DNA of 64,000 bases from JBMYTN01 sp049604415 (GCA_049604415.1 JBMYTN010000007.1:81855-145854); one strand, 5' to 3'; numbered from the stretch's first letter, positions 7,537 through 17,800 are shown. Numbers and translations are program-made. Notes: generated by a model from the letters alone, not told the origin.

Positions 7537-9123
7537 CTAAAGGGCGATGGCGGCCCCGTCCGCACGGGGGTCGCTGGCCCCTTCCAGGACACCGCTGGGG
7601 TGGCGGACCACCGCCCCGGCATGCCCGGCCAAATCGGAGAAAGCCGGGATGATCTCCACATCATGTCCTGCCTGCTTCAGCGCCTGCACCAAAGCGGGCG
7701 GGAAGCGGTCCTCCAGCTTCAGCGAGGTTGTCGCCTCGCCCCAGGTCCGGCCCAGCAGCCAGCGCGGTGCGGTCACCGCTTTCTGCAGGTCTTGACCGAA
7801 CAGGGCATAGCGGCTGAACAGGGCCGCCTGGGTTTGGGGCTGGCCCTCGCCGCCCATGGTGCCATAGACCAGCACCCGCCCGTCCTTCAGCTGGGCCAAA
7901 GCCGGGTTTAGGGTGTGGAACGGGCGTCGCCCGGGGCAAAGCTGGTTCGGGCCGGGCTCTAAGCTGAACCCAGCACCCCGGTTCTGGAACACCACCCCGG
8001 TCTCTGGACAAGTCAGGCCGGAGCCGAATTCCCAAAACACGCTTTGGATAAAGCTGACCGCACAGCCGTCGCTGTCGATGGCCCCCATCCAGACCGTATC
8101 CCCATCCTGGGCCGGATAGGGCCAGGGCAAGGCCGTCTGCCGATCAATCCTGGCCAGCAAAGGCTCCAGCGCTTCCGGATTGAGCCACTCCTGGGCGGGC
8201 TGGGCCATGCCATCCGGGTCGCCCAGTTCCGCATTGCGGCGCAGGAAGGCCTGTTTTGTCGCCTCAATCACCCCATGCAGGTGATCAAATCCTTCCGCCT
8301 CCGTGACGCCTAGACGATCAAACAAGGCCAGGATCATCAGGGAAGACACGCCTTGGGTGGGCGGTGTCATGTTGAACAGGCGACCGGCGGAAATCTCTGT
8401 GGACAGCGGCGTGACGATTTCGGCATCAAAACCGGCAAAGTCCTCCAGCCGCAGGGGGGAGCCGGTCCGCTTCAAAAAACCCGCATGGGTTTCTGCTAGG
8501 CTGCCTCGATAAAAGCTGTCCAACCCCTCTGCCGCCAAGCGGGCAAAGGTCCGGGCCAAAGCCGGTTGCTTGAACAGCTCCCGTTCCCGGGGAGGGCGGC
8601 CGTCGGGCAAATGCACCTCGGCAAAACCCGGAACATCTTTCAACCCGTCCAGCTTGGCCGTCAGGCAGTCGGCATGATTGCCGGTGACGACAATACCGTC
8701 GCGGGCATGGCGCTCTGCGGCCCGGAGCAGAGTGGCCAGCGGCAGGCGACGGCCTTCGGGCACCAGGGCCAGCGCTTGGGCCCAACCGGCAATGGTGCCC
8801 GGGACGGTAAGCGCGGCCAGAGGCCCCCGGGCTGGGATCGATCCGGTGATGCCATGGGCGGCATAAAAGGCAGGCGGGGCTTTGGCTGCAGCCCGTCCGC
8901 AGCCGGAGATCCCGACCGGGCTGGCATTGGGGCGGTGGATCAGCCAAAAGCCATCGCCGCCAATGGAGTTCATATGCGGATAAACCACCGCGATGGTCGC
9001 CGCTGCGGCCACCATGGCCTCAATGGCGGTGCCGCCTTGGGCCAGAATGTCGCGCCCGGCCAAGGCGGCAGCATGGTGAGGAGCACTGATACAGCCCTTC
9101 AGGCCGGTGGGGGCATGGAGCAT
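7537..9123 (-). CDS. Gamma-glutamyltransferase family protein (Ntn hydrolase)
   Basis: 528 residues. Gamma-glutamyltransferase fold: the N-terminal block HHAAALAGRDILAQGGTAIEA and NSIGGDGFW, and the autoprocessing junction where Thr343 (DGD|TVWMGAIDSDG) would become the N-terminal nucleophile of the small subunit. The later GTMGGEGQPQTQ stands in place of the classic GSPGG oxyanion loop. There is no evident signal peptide, unlike periplasmic Ggt, so it belongs to the large group of GGT-like acylases/hydrolases whose donor may be glutathione or another gamma-glutamyl or acyl amide. The frame extends upstream to 9312 but ATG 9123 is where homology begins. It is divergent from the PQQ dehydrogenase. 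Confidence 0.85.
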   Translation of the reverse strand: MLHAPTGLKGCISAPHHAAALAGRDILAQGGTAIEAMVAAAATIAVVYPHMNSIGGDGFWLIHRPNASPVGISGCGRAAAKAPPAFYAAHGITGSIPARGPLAALTVPGTIAGWAQALALVPEGRRLPLATLLRAAERHARDGIVVTGNHADCLTAKLDGLKDVPGFAEVHLPDGRPPRERELFKQPALARTFARLAAEGLDSFYRGSLAETHAGFLKRTGSPLRLEDFAGFDAEIVTPLSTEISAGRLFNMTPPTQGVSSLMILALFDRLGVTEAEGFDHLHGVIEATKQAFLRRNAELGDPDGMAQPAQEWLNPEALEPLLARIDRQTALPWPYPAQDGDTVWMGAIDSDGCAVSFIQSVFWEFGSGLTCPETGVVFQNRGAGFSLEPGPNQLCPGRRPFHTLNPALAQLKDGRVLVYGTMGGEGQPQTQAALFSRYALFGQDLQKAVTAPRWLLGRTWGEATTSLKLEDRFPPALVQALKQAGHDVEIIPAFSDLAGHAGAVVRHPSGVLEGASDPRADGAAIAL

Positions 9124-9275
9124 GACGGGATCTCTCGACGCAAACGACAAACATAGTGGGCGAGGGCCAAAGGGTTGAAGGCACTCAAGTGTTGTTCGCG
9201 TCCAAGATGCCCCCTTTCCGGCCCTCTGTCTCCCCCCCACATGAGGGACAACAGACAAAACAGGCGAGGTTGGCA

Positions 9276-10475
9276 ATGGGCGCGTGGTTGAAGGCCGTGG
9301 TGACGGGAGCATTAATGGGTGGATTGGCAGCAGGGCCAGTCCTGGCCCAAAGCTTCAATGAGGACCCCCCCAATAACCGCAGCCTAACCCCCGCCTTTGA
9401 GGGCCAGACCCGGGGCCCGGTGATCGCTGATGCGACCGCTTTGCGGACCACCACCTTTGCTGAAGGTCTGGAGAACCCTTGGGGCATGGCCCTGTTGCCC
9501 GATGGCAGCTGGCTGGTGACCGAGCGGCCCGGTCGGATGCGCTTGGTTGGGCCCAATGGGGCGGTGTCCGGCGCGATTGCTGGCCTGCCCGAGGTCCATG
9601 CCCGCCGTCAGGGCGGCTTGCTGGATGTGGCGGTCCAAAACGACTTTGCCGAAACCCGCCAGGTTTGGTGGAGCTATGCCGAGCCCCGGGGGCGCGGGGA
9701 AAGTGCCACCGCCGTCGCCACTGGGGTTTTGTCCGCCGATGGGCGTTCCTTCAGCAATGTGCGGGTGATCTTCCAGCAGCAACCGGCTTGGGATTCCGGA
9801 CGGCATTTCGGGTCGCGCTTGGTGTTTGATCCCGAAGGTGCATTATTCGTCACCACTGGGGACCGGGGCAGCAGCCGGGTATGGATGAAGTCCCAAGATC
9901 CCGGGACCCATATCGGTAAGGTCGTCCGCATCCGCCCGGAAGGCGGTTCGGCCCAAGACACCGCGCCCTTCGCGGGCGGGCTGCCGGAAGTCTGGTCCTC
10001 GGGCCATCGCAACATCCAGGCCGCTGCCTTGGATCTGAATGGGGCGCTGTGGACGGTGGAGCATGGCCCCCGGGGCGGCGATGAACTGAATCGCCCCGAG
10101 CCCGGCCTGAATTATGGCTGGCCGGTGATCACCTATGGCGAAGACTATAGCGGCTTCTCCATCACCGACGGCATCAGCGCCAAAGCCGGGTTGGAGCAGC
10201 CGGTTTATTATTGGGATCCGGTGATCGCGCCCAGCGGTATGGTGTTTTATGACGGGGCCTTGTTCCCGCAATGGCGCGGCAGTGCCCTGATCGGCGGTCT
10301 GGCCAGCCGCACCTTGACCCGCCTGGAGCTGGATGGCGATCGGGTCACGGGCGAGGCCCGCTATCTGGAGGGCATTGGCCGGATCCGCGATGTGGCGCTG
10401 GACCAGGACGGGGCCTTGATGCTGTTGATCGATGACTACGAAGGCACCATGATCCGGGTGACGCCGGGCTCATGA
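9276..10475 (+). CDS. Secreted PQQ-dependent aldose sugar dehydrogenase (YliI/Asd-like)
   Basis: 399 residues. An N-terminal Sec signal peptide (GAWLKAVVTGALMGGLAAG...VLAQ) directs it to the periplasm. The mature part is a six-bladed beta-propeller of the glucose/sorbosone dehydrogenase family: LENPWGMALLPDGSWLVTERPGRMRLV, GGLLDVAVQ, GGRHFGSRL-like strand DSGRHFGSRLVFDPEG, LFVTTGDRG, GHRNIQAAALD, EHGPRGGDELN, and GLNYGWPVITYG. These enzymes oxidise aldoses to lactones and feed electrons to the respiratory chain. Start 9276 gives a proper signal peptide and follows GAGG; the longer frame from 9156 is rejected. The stop overlaps the ATG of the next gene (ATGA). Confidence 0.88.
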   Translation: MGAWLKAVVTGALMGGLAAGPVLAQSFNEDPPNNRSLTPAFEGQTRGPVIADATALRTTTFAEGLENPWGMALLPDGSWLVTERPGRMRLVGPNGAVSGAIAGLPEVHARRQGGLLDVAVQNDFAETRQVWWSYAEPRGRGESATAVATGVLSADGRSFSNVRVIFQQQPAWDSGRHFGSRLVFDPEGALFVTTGDRGSSRVWMKSQDPGTHIGKVVRIRPEGGSAQDTAPFAGGLPEVWSSGHRNIQAAALDLNGALWTVEHGPRGGDELNRPEPGLNYGWPVITYGEDYSGFSITDGISAKAGLEQPVYYWDPVIAPSGMVFYDGALFPQWRGSALIGGLASRTLTRLELDGDRVTGEARYLEGIGRIRDVALDQDGALMLLIDDYEGTMIRVTPGS

Positions 10476-10969
10476 GCCGCCTGGGGCCGCTGGCGGCGAT
10501 CCGCAAGCTGTTGTCTTTGCCAAGGCAGGAGCAGCTTTGGACCGCCGAGGCTTGGCTCCGTTTGGCGGTTTGGGTGATCAAAATCCGGCTGTTGCCCGGT
10601 GCCCGGATCACCCGGACCTTTGCGACTGGGCAGCAAGAGAGCCCAGAGCACCGAACAGAGCGCCTGTCACCGGACCAACGGATCCAGGTTGAGCGCCTAC
10701 AGCGCTGCATTAGCCGGGCCAGTCGCTATCACCTGCTGGGACCAAATTGCATGCCCCAGGCCCTCACGGCCCGGGCGATGCTGACGGGGCGCGGTCTGCC
10801 CGCAACCCTGGTTCTTGGGGTGCGGAAAAAGCCCTCCGAGCCCACCTTAGCTCAGGACGGAGAATTGGCGGCCCATGCCTGGGTGCTCAGCGGCGAGCTT
10901 ACGGTCACCGGGGCGGAGGGCTCCGGTCGGTTTCAGCCTCTTGGCGTATTTCCCTCTGCCCCTGGGTAG
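10472..10969 (+). CDS. Lasso-peptide B2-like (Transglut_core3) cysteine protease homologue, orphan
   Basis: 165 residues. The N-terminal half (EQLWTAEAWLRLAVWVIKIRLLPGAR) is the amphipathic lead-in typical of PF13471 proteins. The papain/transglutaminase-like core has Cys93 in NCMPQALTARAMLTGRGLPA, followed by TLVLGVRK and His135 in AAHAWVLSG. These match the catalytic Cys and His of microcin J25 McjB-type leader peptidases. Its ATG overlaps the stop of the PQQ dehydrogenase, so the two are co-translated. No asparagine-synthetase-like cyclase, RRE protein or obvious precursor peptide lies nearby, so a role in lasso peptide maturation is not supported; it may process an unrelated peptide. The family call is good, the function is open. 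Confidence 0.72.
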   Translation: MSRLGPLAAIRKLLSLPRQEQLWTAEAWLRLAVWVIKIRLLPGARITRTFATGQQESPEHRTERLSPDQRIQVERLQRCISRASRYHLLGPNCMPQALTARAMLTGRGLPATLVLGVRKKPSEPTLAQDGELAAHAWVLSGELTVTGAEGSGRFQPLGVFPSAPG

Positions 10970-10995
10970 AGCCCAATTAGATCGAACAGGGCTCT
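10968..10995. terminator. Hairpin at a convergent gene end, containing dispersed repeat copy 2
   Basis: AGAGCCC (10968-10974) and GGGCTCT (10989-10995) form a 7-bp stem overlapping the stop codon of the B2-like gene. The loop and right arm are the same 19-bp sequence as at 4859-4877. No T-run follows, so it may act as a bidirectional transcript-end structure for this gene and the chemoreceptor on the other strand. Confidence 0.5.
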
Positions 10996-10999
10996 GGGC

Positions 11000-12673
11000 T
11001 TAAGCGACTTGGCGCAGGAAACCGGAAACGGTCCGCTCCAGCCCTTTCATCGACTGGGCCATGTCGTCGATATTCTTAAGCAGCGTTTCGCTGGTCTGCT
11101 CCGTTGACAGGGTCGCGGTGCTGACCTGGGCGATGTTGCTGGCGACTTCCTGATTGCCGACGGCAGCCTCTTCCACATTGCGGCTGATCTCTGCGGTGGC
11201 CGCCGTTTGCTGTTCGATGGCCGCGCCGACATCGGAGGACAGCTGGACCACATGATCAATATCGGCGGTCAGTTGGGTGATGCTGGCGACCGTCTCTGTG
11301 GTCCCGACCTGGATGCCTTGGATTGCTTCGGTGATCTCGCTGGTGGCTTTCTGGGTCTGGGTGGCGAGCGCCTTAACCTCGCTGGCCACCACCGCAAAGC
11401 CCTTGCCCGCATCGCCAGCCCGTGCGGCCTCAATGGTCGCATTCAGCGCCAGCAAATTGGTCTGGGCGGCAATGTTGTCGATCAGATCGACAATGGAGCC
11501 GATGCGCTGGGCCTGGGCGGACAGGGACTCAACGGTGCCCTTGGCGTGCTCGGCCCCGGTTCCGGCCTGATGGGACCGTTCCGATTGGGTGGTAACCTGG
11601 CGGGAAATCTCGCTGATCGAGGCGGACAGTTCCTCGGCGGAGGAGGCGACCGCCTGGACGTTATGGGTTGCCTGATCCGCCGCAGCGGCGACCGTGCTGG
11701 ATTGATCCTGGGCGGTGGACGCCATGCTGGCCACATTTTCAATGCTGGCGATGACGGCGCGCAGATTGTTATCCGTGTTTTCCAGTAACGTGCCGATATC
11801 CCGGTTAAAGGCCGCTGTGGCTTCGCTGATCCGCTCCGCTCGCTCGGCCTTTTCGGCTTCCTCGGCGGCCATTTGGGCAGCGAGGACTTGGCTCTGCTTC
11901 AGCCCCTGTTTGAAGGCCTCAACGGACCGGGCCATTTCGCCAATGTCGTCGCGGAAGTCTTGAGAGGGCACGTCGACGTCATAATCCCCGGCCTTCAGGG
12001 AGCTCATGGTTCCGGTCAGCTGTTTGACCGGATTAGAAATGCTCCGACTGATGGCCAGCGCGATCAGGCTCAAGACAACCAGGGTCAGGACCACCAGGAT
12101 GATTTGGATCGTGGCGGCTTCCCAAAAGGCCGCGCTGATATCGTCGACATAAACGCCAGTGACGATGGTCCAGCCCCAATCATTCAGCGGTGAGGCATAG
12201 GAGATCTTGGCCACCGGGTCGGTGGATCCGGCCCGGGGCCAGACATAATTCACATAGCCGCCCCCCGAGGACGCCTGGGCAACCAGATCCTTAAACAGCA
12301 AGGTGCCGTTTTGGTCGGTAAAGCCGGTGAAGTTCTGGCCATTCAATTCTGGCTTGGCCCCATGCATCACCAGGGTGACATCCCGGTCCAGGACGAAGAA
12401 ATAATCGTTGCCGTCGAAGCGGGCTGAAGCCAAGGCGGCCAGAGCCGTGGTTTGCGCCAGCTCCGTGTCCATGGCTCCGGACTCTGCGGAGTCGACAAAT
12501 TTCTCAACGATGGAGGTTCCGGCCTCCACCAGGGTGTTGACCTTGTCTTGCGCCAGGGTGGTCATCTTCTGGTTCAAAGTGATCAGGCTGGCGGCCACGA
12601 GGATGACCATCCCAGCAACACCCAAACCGGCCAGAAGGAACAAGCGGAGTTGGATAGAAAGATTGTGCAACAT
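11000..12673 (-). CDS. Methyl-accepting chemotaxis protein with periplasmic single-Cache domain
   Basis: 557 residues. Order: TM1 (LRLFLLAGLGVAGMVILVAAS, residues ~9-30), a periplasmic sCache_2-like sensor (~35-185; FDGNDYFFVLDRDVTLVMH, then GGYVNYVWPR and SPLNDWGWTIVTGVYVDDI are typical), TM2 (~188-212), HAMP (~213-265, RSISNPVKQLTGTM), and a cytoplasmic signalling domain with the hairpin tip DNIAAQTNLLALNATIEAARAG. The sCache_2 pattern is often found in receptors for small carboxylates, but no ligand can be named. The C-terminus has no CheR-tether pentapeptide. It stands alone, preceded by an AT-rich non-coding stretch that probably holds its promoter. Confidence 0.93.
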   Translation of the reverse strand: MLHNLSIQLRLFLLAGLGVAGMVILVAASLITLNQKMTTLAQDKVNTLVEAGTSIVEKFVDSAESGAMDTELAQTTALAALASARFDGNDYFFVLDRDVTLVMHGAKPELNGQNFTGFTDQNGTLLFKDLVAQASSGGGYVNYVWPRAGSTDPVAKISYASPLNDWGWTIVTGVYVDDISAAFWEAATIQIILVVLTLVVLSLIALAISRSISNPVKQLTGTMSSLKAGDYDVDVPSQDFRDDIGEMARSVEAFKQGLKQSQVLAAQMAAEEAEKAERAERISEATAAFNRDIGTLLENTDNNLRAVIASIENVASMASTAQDQSSTVAAAADQATHNVQAVASSAEELSASISEISRQVTTQSERSHQAGTGAEHAKGTVESLSAQAQRIGSIVDLIDNIAAQTNLLALNATIEAARAGDAGKGFAVVASEVKALATQTQKATSEITEAIQGIQVGTTETVASITQLTADIDHVVQLSSDVGAAIEQQTAATAEISRNVEEAAVGNQEVASNIAQVSTATLSTEQTSETLLKNIDDMAQSMKGLERTVSGFLRQVA

Positions 12674-13084
12674 GGCTGAGGCTACCTTTAGGCTATTTGA
12701 TCGACCCTAAACACCCTGAGATTATTCTTCTTAGCGGCAATTAACCCTATACCTTATAGGTCTACCCTGCTGCTTTGCGCTGGATCAATAGATTTCGTGA
12801 GGATGGTCCAAGTGTTACAAAGCTTTAATATACACAAAAATGATGTTTAAAAAATGTTTGGATAGTCTACGGATACTTTTTGCAGGATTGACTATAGAGA
12901 TATTTTTAGGGAGGAGCTCTTTTCTCTAGGGCAGAGATCTGTATTTGTTTTTCAGAAACAAATTGGAAGTAGAAAAAATGATTAAACCTTTAGATTTGTA
13001 AATCGTGAAAAAGGATGTAGACTCATGGAGGAGGCTGTGCTGTTTACCGTTTAACGTCAAGGGCGTGTAGGGGACAGAGTCCCC
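12674..13084. other. AT-rich intergenic region upstream of the Cache chemoreceptor
   Basis: About 410 bp with no convincing gene and clearly lower GC than its surroundings. It contains an inverted repeat, ATTTGTTT (12943-12950), loop TTCAG, AAACAAAT (12956-12963). Only trivially short frames occur. It should carry the chemoreceptor promoter (leftward); I do not see a confident -35/-10 pair. Confidence 0.5.
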
Positions 13085-13966
13085 TTACCGGCTGACCATG
13101 ATCTCGCCGGGTTTGGCCCGGGGGTCGCGGGGGGACCATTTGCCCGCTTCGACCATGGCCAAAAATTCCCGCAAATGATGGTTAAACAGCTCCGGCTCTT
13201 CCAAATTGACGGTGTGGCCGGTCTTGGGGAGCACCACCAGGCCGCTGGCGGGGATGGTCCGCTTCAAAAAGATCCCCGGCTGCAGGCAGTGATCATCCTC
13301 ATCGCCAATCACAATCAGGGCCGGGACATCCATGGCCCGGAACTGGTCTTCCAGATCATAAAGCGAGGGCCGTCGGGCCTGGACACCGCGCATGGTCTTG
13401 GCCGATCCGGCGCTGGAATGGGCCGCAAGGCGGTCAACAAAGGCCCGCCAGCCCCGGGGATCCTTGTTCTGGAATTGCACCCGGCTGGCCCCGGTGCCAT
13501 AGGTCTCGGCATAATGGGCCGCTGTTTGGGTCTCGAAGGCCTCGGCCAGGGCGAAACAATCCTGGCGGAAATGGGCGGCAAAGGCGGCCTCGGCCCCATA
13601 GCCCGCCCCACAAATGGTCAGGGACAGGGCCCGGTCCGGGGCGCGCAGACCAAAATGCGCCGTGGCAAAGCCGCCCATGGACAGCCCGACAATATGGGCC
13701 TTCTCGATGGCCAAATGGTCCATGACCGCCAAAATGTCCGATACCGCATTGGCTTGAGAATAGGCTTCCGGATCCTCCGGCACATCAGACGGCGGATAGC
13801 CCCGGGCACAGAAGGTCACGCAGCGATAGCGCCGGGAAAAGAAGGACAGTTGCGGCTCCCAGGCCATGTGATCGCCGCCAAATTCATGGACAAAAATGAT
13901 CGGCAGGCCGGTCCCGGCTTCCTCACAATACAGCTGCAGACCATCCGTGGTTGGGGCGTAGGGCAT
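13085..13966 (-). CDS. Alpha/beta hydrolase
   Basis: 293 residues, cytoplasmic. Classical fold: FVHEFGGDHMAWEPQLSFF with the oxyanion-hole HEFG (in place of HGxG), RYRCVTFCARGYPPS, nucleophile elbow GLSMGGF with Ser96, acid in IVIGDEDDHCLQPG, and base in PKTGHTVNLEEP. The triad is complete. It resembles 3-oxoadipate enol-lactonase/haloperoxidase-type hydrolases, but the substrate is not identifiable. It lies 83 bp downstream of the acetoacetyl-CoA reductase on the same strand, so it may be transcribed with it and could conceivably act on an acyl or polyester intermediate; that is inference from position only. Confidence 0.85.
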   Translation of the reverse strand: MPYAPTTDGLQLYCEEAGTGLPIIFVHEFGGDHMAWEPQLSFFSRRYRCVTFCARGYPPSDVPEDPEAYSQANAVSDILAVMDHLAIEKAHIVGLSMGGFATAHFGLRAPDRALSLTICGAGYGAEAAFAAHFRQDCFALAEAFETQTAAHYAETYGTGASRVQFQNKDPRGWRAFVDRLAAHSSAGSAKTMRGVQARRPSLYDLEDQFRAMDVPALIVIGDEDDHCLQPGIFLKRTIPASGLVVLPKTGHTVNLEEPELFNHHLREFLAMVEAGKWSPRDPRAKPGEIMVSR

Positions 13967-14049
13967 GGGGCTTTCCTTCTTAGTGCTTAAGCAGGGGCGG
14001 CAAGACGCGGAGAGCCTACCAAGACCACCCGCGCCAAGCCAAAAGAGGA

Positions 14050-14769
14050 CTACATATATTGGCCGCCATTGACGGACAGCACATGGCCGGTGACAAAGCG
14101 GGCGTCATCACTGGCCAAATAGGCCGCTGCCCCGGCAATGTCTTCAACCTCGCCCAGGGTGCCGGCGGGGATCTTGGCCCGTTCCGCCTCCAGGATTTCC
14201 GGTTTCATCGCCCGGGTCATGTCGGTCAGGATAAAGCCCGGGGCGATGCAATTGGCGGTCACGCCCTTGCCCGCCAGCTCCTGGGCGATGGCTTTGGTAA
14301 AGCCGATCATCCCGGCCTTGGCAGCGGCATAATTGGCCTGGCCGAACTGGCCGCGTTCTCCATTCATCGAAGAGATGTTGATGATCCGGCCCCAACCATT
14401 GGCCCGCATCGAGGGCGAGAGGCAGCGCACGGTGTTGAAGGCCGAGGTCAGATTGACCTGGATCACCGCATTCCAGTTTTCAGCGGGCATTTTGTGGACA
14501 AAGCCATCCCGGGTGATCCCGGCATTGTTGACCAGCACATCCACTTGGCCATGGCCTTCCAGGATGGTGGTGATGGTGGCGTCGACCTGCTCAAAATTGG
14601 AGACGTCGACTTTGTGGCCCATGGCACCGGTCTCGGCGCAGAAAACCTGCATCTTGTCCTCGGCGATTTCGAGGATGTGGACCTCTAGGCCTAAGGACAA
14701 AAACCGCTTGGTGATGGCTGCGCCAATGCCCGCAGCCCCGCCGGTTACAATGGCTCTCTTCTGACTCAT
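14050..14769 (-). CDS. phaB: Acetoacetyl-CoA reductase (PhaB-type SDR)
   Basis: 239 residues. NADPH-dependent short-chain dehydrogenase that reduces acetoacetyl-CoA to (R)-3-hydroxybutyryl-CoA for polyhydroxybutyrate. Cofactor motif TGGAAGIG near residues 9-16, NNAG at ~81-84, catalytic Ser134/Tyr147/Lys151 in the block NISSMNGERGQFGQANYAAA followed by KAG, which is close to the PhaB-specific sequence, and the C-terminus VNGGQYM typical of PhaB rather than FabG. Start 14769 is preceded by GAGGAG; the longer frame to 14805 is not supported. A phaA thiolase and a phaC synthase are not in the window. Confidence 0.88.
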   Translation of the reverse strand: MSQKRAIVTGGAAGIGAAITKRFLSLGLEVHILEIAEDKMQVFCAETGAMGHKVDVSNFEQVDATITTILEGHGQVDVLVNNAGITRDGFVHKMPAENWNAVIQVNLTSAFNTVRCLSPSMRANGWGRIINISSMNGERGQFGQANYAAAKAGMIGFTKAIAQELAGKGVTANCIAPGFILTDMTRAMKPEILEAERAKIPAGTLGEVEDIAGAAAYLASDDARFVTGHVLSVNGGQYM

Positions 14770-14891
14770 CAGGTCTAATCTCCTCGCTGAATAGTTGGTT
14801 ATCAATACCAGTGTTCAGCGTAAGGATTTAGAGCACCTTGCCGCAAAGAGGCAAATTCTGATTTGAAAAATCGATGGTACCTGCAGCGTGA

Positions 14892-17800
14892 TCAGGTGAC
14901 ATTGACATCCTGATCGACGAACACCCGGGCATCGCCATTGGCATACATGGTGTAGCCCTCTTTTGTGCCACCGGACCCGGAGCTGTCGAGCTCGGCGGTG
15001 CCGGACATGGTCCAGGTCCCGCCATCGGCGCTCAGGTCCAGGGTGTCATTGGCATCGCCATCGACCACCACATAGCTTTCGATCCCGGTCAAAGACAGGG
15101 TGCCGTTCATGTTGATCAGCTGATCGACATCATTGTCGAAGGCCTCAATGGCGTCCTTATCCAGCTTCAGCGTCTGGCCATCGGCATCGGCCAGGTCGAT
15201 GACCTCAAAGCTGTTGGTACGCCAAATGTCATCCAAGAAGGACACGGTCTCACCGGCCTCATTGGCGGCATAGAGCGACAGCCGATCCAGGCCGGAGCCA
15301 CCATCAACATAGCTGAAGGGCAGGGTGGCACCATCGGACGTGATGGCCAGGGTGTCATCCCCGCCGAAGCCGAGGAACACATCGCTGCCGCTGCCCAGGG
15401 TGCCCATGTCGGTCCCGAAGCTCTCAGCCGAATTGGAGCCGAGATAGTAATCGGCACCGGTGCTGGCGGAGGCCGAGGAGGCGATGTCGGTGACGTCGAC
15501 GCCGGTCAGGCTCAGGGTGCCGCCATTGACCGTGATCTCGGCAATGGTGGCGTCCAGGGAGCCCAGCGTGCCGCTGTAGAGATCCTCGTCGGTGAAGTCG
15601 ACATCGCCATAGGCTGCGGAGGAGGCGTTGATCAGGGCGATGTCGTAGACCGCGCCATCCTGATAGCCCGAGCCATCGCTCATATCGATGCTGAACTCAG
15701 CCGCATTGATGACCGATTGGCCGCTCAGGACCAGCTGATCATGGCTCGCACCGGCCTCGGTGCCGCAGATCTCCATTTCGATCAGGCCGCTGAAGTCCAA
15801 GGTGCCGTTGGAGGAGATCTCCAGAACACCATGGCTGCCATCGCCGCCGACTTCCAGGGTGCCTTGGCTGTTGTCGAAGCCGACATCATTCAGCGAGATC
15901 GTGCCCGCTCCGGCGATGACGCCGCTATTGACCAGATCCAAGGCCCCGGTGCCATTCAGGTCAAACACCTGACCGGTGGTGCCCAGATCGATGGTGCCCG
16001 CATTGATATGTGAGGCCGCCACAGCGGTGTTGAAGTTCAGGGTCGCATCGACGCCCCACAGCTCGATCAGCCCGGTATTGTTGATCAGGGCCTCGATGGT
16101 CCGCGCCCCGGTCGCCCCGCCCAGTTGGTCGGAGAAGGAGATCGTGCCGGCGTTTTCCAGGGTGCCTTCGGTCTTCACGAAGGAAGCATCGCCGCCACTG
16201 ACCCCGTCACTGTGCAACTCGTCGAGGACAAACAGGCCCTTATTGACGAAATTGCCCATGCCCTCGTCGGTGACCTGGGTGTTGCCGAGGCCGTCACCAA
16301 TGGTGATCCAGCCATCGGTGTCGTTCATCAACGCATCACCGGTCAGGAAGGTGCTGGTGCCAAACAGGTTGGAGAAGGTCATCAGGCCTTGGTTGACCAC
16401 CTGACCGCTGCCCACGCCATCGATGATCACATCGGACAGGGTGGACTCACCGGTGACCACCAGGCTGTCGCTGGCATCATAGGCCAGGGTGGCCGCGCCC
16501 TCATTGTTCAGCGCATCAATGGTCAGGGCCTCATTGGACAGGGCCAAAGTCGAGCTGTCCATGAAGATCAGGCTGGCGGCAAAGGTGGTCGCCGTGCTGT
16601 TGCTCACCGCCAGACGGGTGCTGTGGACCAGGATATTGCCGCCGCCGGTGACCCCGGCATCGCTCAGGGTGCTGGTATTGGTGAATTTCAGATTGCCGAA
16701 GACGTCAATCTCGTAATCGCCACCAAAGTCCCCGCCCGAGGTCGCCAGCAGCAAGGTGCCCTGGTCGATATCGATGGTCCCGCTGTTGGTCAGGGCGCTG
16801 CTGAAGCTGAACAGCTCATCGCGCTCATAGAGGATCACCCCGGCATTGTCGATATTGCCGCCGGTGCTGGCGCTGGTCGACAGGCTGTTGGTGCCGGTGA
16901 TCAGCATATAGCCGTCGGCCGCATTGATCAGGGCATTGTCACCGGCATTGATGTCGAGCACGCCGCCGGACAGCTCGAGGGTGCCATGGTTTTGCAGGGT
17001 CCCGGTGTTGTCGATTTCCAGGGTCCCGTCGCTCATATAGAACGTGCCATGGTTGGTCCACAGCGTCTCGATATCCCGCTCTTCCGCCGTGACCAGGGCG
17101 GTTTCGCCCCGGGTGACAATGCTGGGATCGGTGATGGTGCCGGAATTGAAGACCACATCGCCAGCGGTGTCGAGCTCGCCGGAGCCGGTCAAGGGTGCGC
17201 TGACGGTGCCATCCAGGATCAGGTCGATATTGCCGTCCACCGTAGTGGTGCCCGACAGGGTGAGCACATCGTCAAAGGTGATGGTGCCGTAGCTGTTGCC
17301 CTCGCCGTGATAGCCGATCACGCTGTCATCGGTCAGTGTGAAGCCACTGCCGAAGTTCAGAACCGCGCCATCATCTAGGGACAGGGTGCCGCTATTGGTG
17401 CCGTTAGACAGGTTCAGCGTGCCTTCCAGCTCAACCTTCACCGTTCCGCTATTGTCAAAATTCACATTGACGGTGTTGTTGGTCTGCAGGTCGAAGAAGT
17501 CGAGCAGACCGGAATTGTCAAAGCTGCCGGTGCCGGTCACCAGGCTGGCATCCCCGGCTGTATTGCCAAACGACATATACCCGGTGTTGACCAGATCGCC
17601 GTCGATGACCACGGTCCCAGCATCCGAATAGCCAATGCCATTCAGGGTCAGATCCGCATTGGCGCCTATGGTCGGGGTCGCATCCGCATCGGCCAGATAG
17701 AGATTGCCATCGACCTGGATGTCGCCATTGACCAAGGTGCCGCCATCTATGGCCAGCAGGCCATCGACTTCTAGATCCGGGGCGCTGGTGCCCGGGGTGG

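Noticed and set aside
10472..10969. A complete lasso peptide cluster
   Set aside because: Only the B2-like protease is present; there is no cyclase, RRE, exporter or convincing precursor on either side.
12674..13084. A small gene or sRNA in the AT-rich stretch
   Set aside because: Only trivial frames and one simple inverted repeat were found; nothing supports a specific call.
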